From positions 1,860,001 through 1,924,000 of the forward strand of contig JADCRB010000019.1 of the NCBI GenBank assembly GCA_021464245.1: a DNA stretch of 64,000 nucleotides, in the 5' to 3' direction. Under the pieces are notes generated by a model. It worked only from the letters and a program-made list of their open reading frames with translations. It was not told the DNA's origin and searched no databases. A program made the position numbers and the translations under genes. Positions 48,861 to 60,800 of this stretch are shown piece by piece (within the stretch, counting starts at the first letter, position 1; each line of letters begins with the position of its first letter). Origin of the DNA: Carallia brachiata. Taxonomy: Eukaryota > Streptophyta > Magnoliopsida > Malpighiales > Rhizophoraceae.

Positions 48861-51800
48861 TTAGGTATTTTGAATTGCTTCTTTAGGAACTGGGAGGCCT
48901 CTGAATCGCTCCGATGACATAATTCTCAGTATAGTCTGTGTATCAGCACCCAGTTTGCCTCCTCCACCACTCTGCCGTGGCAGCCCACTAGAAGTTCTCA
49001 GGTCATCAATCAGTTCCCGAGTCTGCAACCCATTTGAAAGTCAATGAGATGTACGCAATCTTCTTGCCAAAATTCGATTAAAAACTGATGAAAATCAATT
49101 GGAGAAATTTTGGAGCAAGATGTGATCCATCTAGAGCACAGTTATCGCTGGTATCCATCAGCTGTGTCAGAAACAATATGACTGCTTGAAGTGTGCTCTA
49201 CAAGCATTAATTGTTTACCTTGTCCTACTCGATTAAATTACAGATAAGCACGGAAGGATAAAATCTGCCAGTCAACGTTGGCTACAGGCCCATTAGCCAC
49301 AAGCATTCTATTTCCGTCTTCAGAGTTTGTTAGGGTTCTAGTTTTCCGTCCTTTAAGTTCCCCCACTTCAGGTGTATTTATCATTTGTTTCTAATGCTAG
49401 GAAAAGGAGGAGCGATAGTCATCATTGCAATCAGTTCCTTAATCACTGGCCCCACCCTTGAGAAACTACTGAATCCCTTGCATTACTGCTACAGCCAAAG
49501 CCCAAAAAGGGAAAATCATGTTTGCATTCCTCTCTCTCTCTCTCTCTCTCTCGCTCTCTCTGTGTCTCCCCTCTATTCAATAGTGAAAATCACAATATTT
49601 CCTCTTTCAGTTATCATGAGCACAAATGACAGAAGGCTCCCACAATGGCAACTGATCTACTGATGGCAATCTAGTATTGCAGCGCTAAACCAAGGGACCT
49701 GATAACAGCTAAAAAATGCAACCAGCTAGGTGTATTTGAATGCGTTTAAGCAGTTCATTATTGATCTCATATATTCATAAGCACCGAGTAAAATTATAGG
49801 CACAGACAAAGTTACCTCATAGCTATGCAACCTGATTACATGCCGAACACGTGCCACATGATTTTCAACAATTCCTCTAGGAAGTCCATCTCCTCCGGAA
49901 ATGAAAAATTCCTGCAAAACAGATACGTAATCGCGAAATAATTGGTACTGATCATATGAAAACATTTAAGAACCGGGAATTGCTGATGTCAGACAATAGT
50001 TCTACAAGCAATAATTATATACAGAAATTCAAAGTTAACGCCAGATTTCACCAGTTTTCACACAACCCTTTAATGAAATGAAACCAGAAGCAAATCTACG
50101 TGTGTTCTTCGCAGTAATTCCCAGGCTCAAGGGAGAGGTGCTCAAGCGGCAGCCCACATGATCACTTTGCTGGCCTACATAGATTTCCATTCCAACCTTT
50201 TACTTTATTTTAAAATTCTGTGCTCATTATAGAGATACCTTTAAAACCTCCACATCTTCTTCCAATAATTTTGCATCAGTTGGGAAGAAAACCCGCAATG
50301 GTCCTCCATCTAGTAGAACACGGAATAATCCATCCTGACAAAAAGGAGGGGTCAATCAAAAATAAATTCAAGCAATTTTCCATCTCCAAAAACCAGCAAT
50401 AGCACAGACCAGTGAAGCTTGAAGAAGACTTGTTACAATGCGATCCCTCAGTGGTTCCACAATAACACCACAGAGTTGATTTAATTCCTGCAGGATTAGC
50501 ACTCTTATCATTGCACCTTGATACAAAGTGGATGATTGGCATGCGTTTGCATGTAATCAAAACATTGACTAAATTTATTTACTGTGAAAAGAGATTAAAT
50601 GATGTGCATATGGCAAACTGATACTGACAATCACGCAACTAACATTTGGCAACCGATAGCAAAATGATTTTTACATCCATAATGATACTGAACGTTGCCG
50701 GAATCTCAAACCAAGATATAATTATTGATCTCTCAAATGTCAAAATGTTCAAACTTCAAGGCAATCGGCTAGCAATTAAGATCTAAAAGAATCTCCAATC
50801 TAATGTCCAAGTTTCCAATACCAAACAAGCTAAAAGGTTTCTACCTTTGAAGAGATATTTTGCAGGTTGAAGAGTCGACACTTTTGCTCTCGCATCGCAT
50901 TATACAGTATTATACAATTGCAAAAATAAAGTTGCTAAAAGTACACATAAAGCCAAGTATGCCCTCTTGTGAGGGAGAACCAGATGTTAATGAAGTCAAG
51001 AAATACAGAAGTACAGAATATCAACATTGTATTAATGTAACTACCAATGCACAGGAAAAAAAAAAAAACCTTTGATGTGCAATCACTATAGCATGCCTTC
51101 CTCAGAAAACAAATCTTACAGTGTCAAGTGGTTCAATTAGTGCTTCCAGCCTAGATTGTGAAACCATTGGTTTGTATAAATTCTCGATGAATGGCTCTCT
51201 CAGGTCCCAAAAGATGATTTTAGTTCCTGAAAGAAGTGAAATTACTCAGTGCTTATTCACTTTTTGAAAGTTAGACATCGGCAGAGCTCAAGAACACTTG
51301 CCAGTGAACTCGCAAATATGGTCAATCGCAGCATTTATATCTTTTCTGCTTCCATCAAATGTAACCTTCTGCTTGAAATTTGTAGACTTTTCATCTAAAA
51401 AGGATTTATGCTATGAACATCAGTAGAAATGCATACCTTTTAAAACATTAACTTAATTCTGTGGCCAAATAATGAACCATAAGAAAAGCACAGAACACAA
51501 ACTTCTACAGCTAAAAGGAATATTGGACCCACATTGGGCAAATAATGAACCCACATTGGGCAAGGCAAAAGAAAAGCACCATTAGTTGAAACACAAACTT
51601 CTACAGCTGAAAGGAATATTGAAATAATGAACCATAAGAACACAATGATCCAATTTACTTTTTAGCTAGAAAACAATTCCCACAATTCAGAAAGTTCCAT
51701 TTGTGGGGTCAGTAAACTAATTGACATGTAATTTGAAAGCTTTTAACCCTACAGCAATAAGGACCAAACACTCCAATTTGTTCCGCAACATAGCTAACCA

Positions 51801-54800
51801 AACCAGGCACTAGCAATTTTATAGTTTGTTTGCATTATATTGGGAGCCAAAAAAAAGAAAAAAAAAAAGGCATTCAAAGTAGAAGGCTTACTGGTAAGCT
51901 GCTCATGAGGCTTCTTTGCCATCCATCGCTCCCAGATGCTATCTTCCAACTTATTCAGTTGACTAATGGCATACTGTTCATAAAAGGAAACGTGTTAAGA
52001 ATAATGAATAACAATAGCCGCAACTGGCACCTACAAGTTTAATGCAAACCATGACTTATAATATTTTTGAGCAATTAACTTTTTTTGCACAAGGTGGTTT
52101 ATGATAGACTCTGTTCAAACTGGATAGTAGAAATTTCATATGCAGTTTTTTTTTTTGGTACATAGAAATTGCATATGCAGTGATGACAAGGATTTTGCAA
52201 AAACCCTAAGACTGGATAGTGAGAACCAAAAACATTGAACAAACAATGTTGAAGTAATCCGGTGGACCATTGTGTTGTAATGTCCATTCAACAAAAAAAA
52301 AAAAAAAGCAATTTGAAATTTTGGCTAGATCTGCAGGACTTTTGGCCGCTTAGTTTTGACAAACATTTGATCTATGGAACAGACTTTATGAAAAATGAGA
52401 GGGGATGCACACAATAGACAACCCTCCACCCACCCCTGCGAAGCAATGTGCCTCGTGCATTGAGGATGCACTTTGGATGTGTCCTTACCTCGCATAAGTG
52501 GTGGAGGATAACCCATAGGTGACATAAAAGTATCACCATTCTAGGCCATGTCTAATAGGTGCTTTATCTTGGAAAGCAGTTCCTGAATTCCTGCTCAATT
52601 CCAGGTTTGAGATTCAGTCTACGCTGTTTGATTTTTGTGGTCTTATTTGATTTCAAGATTGAAGCACTGCCACTGAGAATTATATGACCATTTTTATGGG
52701 ATCAAGACAGAAGAACTCTCACTAAAAATTATATGACCATTTTATTGGATCTTTCTGCTGATGTACTTATATTAATTTGCCCCAGTTGTCACAGCTAGCT
52801 AAGCCAAAAAAAAAAAAAAAAAAAGATTAATCATTCCTTACAACTAAATGATGTCACATACAGTGATGTGCATACGTTTATTTAAAAAATATTAATAGAA
52901 GAAAACACAAACTAAACAGTAAAACTTCACATCAGTGCTGACCTTGGCAAAAAGAGTATCACAGAAAACTTTTAAGTGTGGCAACCAAATTAAGAACAAT
53001 GATAAAGAGTACTAAAAGAAAAATCTCAAACGAAAAATTTGAAACTCTGAATTTGACATATTATAGAACAGTACAGGCACAAATTGCAACTCACATATAA
53101 AGTATTCAACTGGACACAAAGGGTTTGAGTAGTCTGGACGTTGATTTCATGCGGTTTTGTCTCATCAGGCATCCTAGAATGAGTAGAATCAAATAGTTCC
53201 TTCTTTACAAAGGCTTTTATACCAGCTTCCCTTTTGTATCGTGTGAGAATAGGAACAGGCGGAATCAGATCTTCCTTGTTTGCTGCATGCAAAATTCAAG
53301 CTGTCATTGCACCAAAAATCCCGGAGAAATGACACAAAACAAACGTTATAAGCCACTAAGAAGAATGTACATGGGAACTGATGTAAGGGGGCGGAATAGA
53401 TCAAAGGACAAAAAAGGGCAAATACTACTTAAAAATCTGATAGAATGTAAACAAAAAACAGATAAAAACACAACAAAAGATGTTCTTAAATACTAATAGA
53501 TATAAGCATCCAACTCAAAAGCAACAAAGCAAAAGCAATTTGAAAGCATAATGTTACAGTCGTTTAGACAGAAAAATTAACTTGTGACAGCCTAACATGG
53601 AAGACAGTTTAGCAATTAACAAGTTGAGCTCAAGAATTGGTAGGATTGGCTGGATTACATGGAAAAACTAGAACTTACTCAGAGGCTTTTGAAGATACGA
53701 TGGCACCATCAAACATTTGACAAAATGTGCCAAACTCTTCATTAATGCACAAAAATATATTGATGATTTTTCCTTTTTCTAAATTTGATGGCTAGTCCAT
53801 TTTGCAGATACTGAGACCACAGAGTCAGATGCCATGATTCTTTAACTTAGTCTTTGTGGGGGAAATAATTACACCAAAAGCAAGTGAACTATAACTTCAC
53901 AAAAGATATTTTTAGCAAAGCAAACACAAGACAGTATCATGTAGAGTTGGAAAATTTTTTTTTTAGATAACAGAGTTGGAAAATTATAATGACTAAGATC
54001 TTGGGAATTTTCCATCCCCATCTTCATCAGGGGAACCCCAAAACGGTACATAAATCAATTATACTCAATACAATTTTGAATTGCCAATATTGATTCCTGC
54101 TCAATTAACAGATCAAATACTAGGCAGATTTAAGTCCGGGAAACCAAAAACTATCTTACTGAGATGTCCTACATATTTCCTTGTCTATAAAGGTGTCCTG
54201 GTGCACTAGGCTCCCACATATGGGGCCTAGGAAGAGTTAAATATATGCAACCTTACCCCATTTTTATAGAGAGGTTGTTTACATGACAAACCTATGACCT
54301 CTAGGTCACTATAGAGTAACTTTATTGCTACCCTGAGGCTCGCCCTTCCATTTTCGTTCTTTCAATAACAAAATTTTCTCACAAGAAAGGTGGTTTCAAT
54401 GTCCATTGTTCTTCAAGAAATGTAAAGCCTTATAAGGAAATGACTTGCAACAGCAAGTATGCAGAGGACGTTTTGAATTAATTTCCGGCAGAACCAAATC
54501 CTTAGTTCTTCAACATCAGGTTTTTTCCTTCAAAACCTATAAATCCTTTTAAGGAAATGACTTGTAATAGGAAGTAAGCAGAGGACACGTCAGAATTCTT
54601 GTAACTGTCTCTAAGTATTTCACTATAGTGTGTTTGCTGTGGTACTTGCATGGGGTTTTGGACATGCAGGTGAGGTGGGAAGCGAGGAGGCAAGAAGCAT
54701 TCATCACCAATACAAAATTCTTTGAGACATGCCCAAAGAAACGACAACTAGAAACCATTGCCATAGCAAAAAATGGGATCATAACATCTATTTCCTATTC

Positions 54801-57800
54801 CAAGAAAATGGAAAAGAATTATTTAGCACCCCAGACAAACAAAAGGGTAGATGACAAACAGGGGGCATTAACAGGCAATGCAATCGCAACAAACTGCCAA
54901 GTAAAAAAATTTATACATATGTAAACTCACCCAATTTGTCAGTGACATGATTTGCATACACTTGAAATGAATTGTCAACGCCCCTAAACAGGCCATTTAA
55001 CTCCGAATACCTCATCGGAACTTTAAGAGCAAAAAATTGATCAACTGTCTGCACCAAAAGAAATATTCATCTTCATCATCAAAGGCTAATGATGTCTCCA
55101 GAAAGGAGATAAATGATAATTGGCTGCCAAAGAAAAATTTGAGATAAAAACTTCATTTCTGATGATAACTCCACACTATAAGGCCTCAAAAAGGAAACGA
55201 GTCATTAATTTATGATGGAACATTGATCATATTCTGTTAAGCAAAAACATTGCTTCCATTTTAGTTACTACATGGTCATCTAATTTTCACAAATAGCAAA
55301 GATTCTCCATCTTTTTAACCAATATCAACCCCACTCCACCTAGCCCAAACTATAATGATGTCCAGGACACTAGTAGTTTAAATAAATAAAAAGATATGCT
55401 ACTTGTATCATTTGAGGCACCATTAGAGTGGACCAAGGAGCTTCCATGTCGTCCCAAAACAGGAAAGGGGCAAAAAGGGCAGGATGCAATGATAAAATGG
55501 ACTAACTTTCAGTGTATAATTCTCTTTATGCTACCATAAACTGGAGATTATAAAAATTATAAAAGAAAAACATCAAAAGCCAACACCCCAACTGCCTGTT
55601 TCTGCACGTATAGTCTCCACATTTACACTCTTATCTAATCTAGAGAATTAACATGTAGACGATTAATCATCTCAACATTAACATTAAAATTTATAGCCCT
55701 TTTTCTAGAGTTCATAGGATTTTAGTTTGAAGCTCAGATCAATTTAATGTTCTTGAGAGTTTCTACCTGGTGGGCTCAGAGAGTAGTCTGGCCTGTTCAG
55801 GGACTCTCTCTTAAACTTTTAAATGGATTAAGCACTTGCTGAGAATTAGACAACTTTTGAGAAGCGGCTTGGTCAGACAATAAAGTAAACCTGAAGATGA
55901 TGCAACTTGTGCAATATAGTTTGCATCAGTTGTTCAACTCTGACCTAGGTAGCGCCTTTTGTAGTGGATGAATGAAGCCCACGAGTAGGAGTTACAAAAT
56001 TGTGGGTACATATATTATTGGTGACTAAAATACCTAGACTACACACAAAAGGGGGGCAGAAACTACAAAATTCAGTGCAATCATGATCCCAATCAGGGTT
56101 CAATATGTCCCTTAGCTTAGTGCCTTTGCAAAAAGTAGTTTGTTGCTAGAATTGTAGCTCAACATGGTAATGCATTCCACACCAAGTTTATTATTAAGAT
56201 CTCTACTAGTCCACCATTAGATCTTTTAGAACCCATTTAGTTAAATTCCACAATATCTTCATACCTCTTCCACAATCCTGTACACTTCGACAATTGAACT
56301 CCCATGGCGCTGTTGTGGAGATATAGGGTCCCACCGCTGGAGAAAGAGTTAAAGAAAACATTTACATTAATGAAAAGTTAATAGTCACACAAATTGAATA
56401 GTGTACAATATGGTTAGATACTTGCCTCTTGCTGAAAGGCCCGCTCCACCCACCCCAAAATCCTTCCAAGCTGTGAATTCACCCATCGCATGACCAGGGT
56501 TCCAGATATAGATTCAACCTTCAAAAAACACAAAAAAGGGCTTCATGACAAAAATGAAATTGAGAAGGAAAAGCATCAAGCCGCTTTGTTATCTACATCA
56601 GTACAATTATTTTCCATTTGTAATCCCAGCAGACATTAATTCTGAGAAATTATATCACATACTATGCTTTAATGGAGCTGTTTTTGCATTTTGTCATTCA
56701 CTATTTCTTCATCAGGTTTAAGTTGCCAACAAATGTGCTCATTATTCAGAGATAAACTCTTTCCTTGGTGGACTTTAAAATGAAAAAAGCAATAAAGGGA
56801 TTAGAAAAATACAATTAAATCCAAACCCCTACCTGGTATGGAGTTATTTTCTTCAAGTTGACTTCTGCATTCCCCTCTTCCCCCGCAATGAGTGCCATGA
56901 TAAACTGCTCAAGGCTATTGGCAGCCGGAAACACAGATACAACATCTTCGGTCAAATGCTCAGCGCCATCAAGAAACGGTTTCTGAGTATAAGAAGACTC
57001 ATTAAGCTACCAAACTTTGCAAAACTCATGCCAGAAACTTATAAAGGCAAAGTCAGGAGGGACTAGAGCAATCAGATAGAAATCAACTTGAAATTCTTAC
57101 CAACTTGCTGCCATAGAACCTGTGAAGAAGTGATGCTGAAATTACTATAGCTTGTGGATGCCTCTGAGATAAAATTGGTGAGAATATAGTTGATTCTTTT
57201 TTCAGAAGCTTTTTGGTTTCTTCTGCAAGCACTGCCAAAGGATGTTCATGCATTGTGTCTGAACTTTCAACAGAATGCAGTGTCTGCATTAAGTAGAAAA
57301 TGAAGAAAAAGATATTGAATATGGAACAAGTGCATATGCCCATGCTAGAATTCCACAGAAAAATAAACAAGTCCATAATTTGAACTTGGTAATTTGCTCT
57401 TGTTGTCAACGTAGTAGTAAAATGAGGTTTTTTGCATGCATCATGGCCATGGCATACGTGCATACCAAGTTTCCATTTTGCATGTCTCAGCAATATTTAT
57501 TCAACCCCATGGAGAATTTAAATCCCTTTCAATTGACCAACTTCATTCTTGTTTCCCACAAAAACGGATTGACTGATACAAAGCCACCTTTCCACTCTCA
57601 ATCAAGCTAGTACAACTGCACCTTGAATAAATCTAGCAATTTTGAATTCCTTATGAGGCTCAGCAGACATAATTGAAGACTCCTTACTAGTATCTTAAAC
57701 TACTAGTAATATACTTCGTATTGACTTCTCCATACTAGCATGAACTTGGGGGATGGATACTTCAACATGCCATGAACTGGCATCATTTTCTATCTGCAAC

Positions 57801-60800
57801 AGTTTTCCAACAAATGGGCCCGTGTTGTTGTTTTCTGGCATGAAAGCAGAGAATTGACTGACAGATTCAAAGCGTCCCTTCTACTCTCATCACAACTAGT
57901 AAATCTAAATGTTTTGAATTCTTCCCAAGTCTCAGCAGTTATCTAGACGTATTTGAAGACGACTTAGTAGTATCTCAGCTGCTTAAAAATAATGTACCTT
58001 TGTTTGACCAAATATATTATATAGACATATACATATTCACTTTCTATTGGCTTCTCCACACGGTAGCCTGAACTTGAGGTTAAATATTTCAACATGCTAT
58101 GCTATTAACTGAAATTATTAAATTCACAGCTATTGTCACGATCTAGCACATCACACTTATCAATAAAAAAAGCTAGTAGATCACACCAGCCACAGAAAAT
58201 TTAGTGCAAACACTTACCCTCATAAACACATTTTTAATGGATGATGATATGTATGATTCTATCTGATCTCGATCTGCGGCAGAAGTTGACTGTATTGCCT
58301 ACAAGAGACAGAAAACAGAGCTTCAACAGTTGAAATGACAAAACCTGTATGGTTGAAAGAAAACACTAATTTTTGAATATTCGACACCATTATGTTCGGA
58401 TAATAGCTTTATTTTCCAGAAACAAGTGATATCTCCATGTAACTAAACCAAATTGAACTAAGGAAAAAAGTGTGCGGATTACATATTCGCATAGAGACAA
58501 ACAGTAAGGATTTCACACACCAGTTCAGATTCTTCCATGAGAAGCCGAAGAGTAATCATTGCAACTAATACCACGTCCTCCATAATTCCTGAATCCTGCA
58601 AGGAACATACATTTATTATGAAAGTTCTAAAACTAAGCCAGCAACACTTGGAAAAGCAAGTTTTCATTACAGAATAACCAGCATGCACCAAGGGAATGAA
58701 ACAGAAGAGCTTCTGACAGAGAGACTCCTTCAACCTTGTAGACTATTGAGTCTCAATTTCTGGTTTGGCATACAATGCTCCAATCATCTGGTGGATGTGG
58801 TATATTTTGCTAATTTTGTGTCTAATATTCCACATTTGTACCCTATGATGCTTTTTATAATGTATTATTTGATCATCAAGCACAATGATTTTTAGTAATC
58901 AACATGTGTAAAGGAAAAAAAGTTATGCCTTCATTCAAATTCTCTCCATCGTTTAATACTCAGCAGCAACTACATAACAGGTAACCTTTAACTACCAAAA
59001 GTCAGATATCTATCCTCAGCCCTACCTAGGGAGAACACAAGTGTATGCTGCCGAGAAAAGGCATCATCAAGCCATTATTTTGAAGACACTCTGGGAACCA
59101 TGGAACTGTGACAAAAAACCACACAATATAATTCTACACAATAACACTACTATCACCAAATGTTTTTCGTGGCTGTTCTGTATCTTCCCACACAGTAGAC
59201 ATCTTCTATGTATGCAAATATCTAGCCTGTACTTACAAACCTTCAAATCAGAAACATAAATATATTGGCGTATTTTCAAGATTATTAAGATGATTTCTGA
59301 TTAGGTTGGAGGTCGTGTAGTCTACTGGCTGCTTATGGGGGCCAAAAAGATTACCGAACCTCATTGAAGTACAGATGGTAGTCTCCCAGCTGCTTGTCTG
59401 CCCATTTCTGAATGGGTGACAACAAGGACTGCAAGAAAGACAACTCTTCACCGTCAACCCTGGAGAGCAAACTTTTCAAGTGCAACCTCTCCTGTGGACC
59501 CCTCTGTTCTTTTAATGGTATCTTCTTTAGCTGCTCAATGGCATGTTTTAAGAGTCCATGCTCTCGTGTAATAATATGCTGCAATTGCACAAGCAGATAT
59601 GATGCCAGGGTGACAAAACCACAGTACCCCGGAAAAAAAAATCAATTATAAGGAGGACAAATAGATCAAGAATAGTAAGAACAAAGAGAACTTCTCCCTC
59701 AAAAGCCTCCTATCTGCTTCCTCAAACTAATTAGAAGCATCAACATGAGTGAATTATAGAAATTTATTGCTAGCAGCAACCTCCAAGCCTGTCAGCTATA
59801 ATAAGCTGAACACAATCTAACAAAATCCAAAACCATATATTTTGAAAACTTCCTACTCAAACCATATTGCAACAAGGGGTTCACTGGGTCAACTTTAGTT
59901 CCACATAAAAAAGCCAAAAAAAAAATTTCACCAAATGTCCAAACCATTATTGCCCAAACGTGAAAGGCAGGACACTGTATCAGAAGGTGCAAGAGCTTTA
60001 AAAATAGTCTTCCAACAATTTTCAGTTCCATGCTCTACTTCAATCTCCATAAATAGATTTAACATCAGAAGATAAAAGTGAAAAAAAAAAAAAAAAGCAT
60101 GCCGTCAGACACTTTCTCACCTCTGATAACATACTCTAATAACACAGAGTAGTGCCGATGATAGTTTAAGTGCTGATTATGGTAAAAATATTTATTATAC
60201 CAATTACCAAATAATTGGCGACTGCCTATCTTAACCTACAAATGTACAAAGCAGAAAAAAACACATGGAAAAGTATGCAAAATAAAAGATCCAAAAATCA
60301 AATGGGAAACATTATAACAATAGTCAAAAAAATGAACATAAATAGTTAGCACAAATCCAAAGAACAAGTTATTACAAGTATCACTGCATAGCCCATCAAC
60401 AATTTCTTAGCTTATCCTAGAAACATGTATGCTGGCATTCTACGTGGAACATGCTCAGACAAATATGTGAAAACATCTACTTGACAAAGGCTGAAAGCAT
60501 CAATAGGGACATATTGTATCAACGTGGCATAGAAACAATGATATTCTATCAGCATCACATAGAAAGAAAGTGCATAGCTGCATAGACGTTGGAAATTTGT
60601 TATACCTGTCGAAATAATACTGATGAATAGCAAGTGTAGTGGATGGTCTCTGTAATTCCTAAAACACGCCAGGTGGACTTCAACAGCTCAAGTATTTCTT
60701 CCACTTCCTAAAAATGGGGTAAGATAGAGTTCAAACCAGAAAAAGACAACACACTGGACCATTCTGTCCATTTTAGAAGTGCAGAAACTTGTAATGTTTG

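Noticed and set aside
56337..56425. Use of a GT donor near 56422 instead of the GC donor
   Set aside because: It would shift the frame and destroy the conserved next exon.
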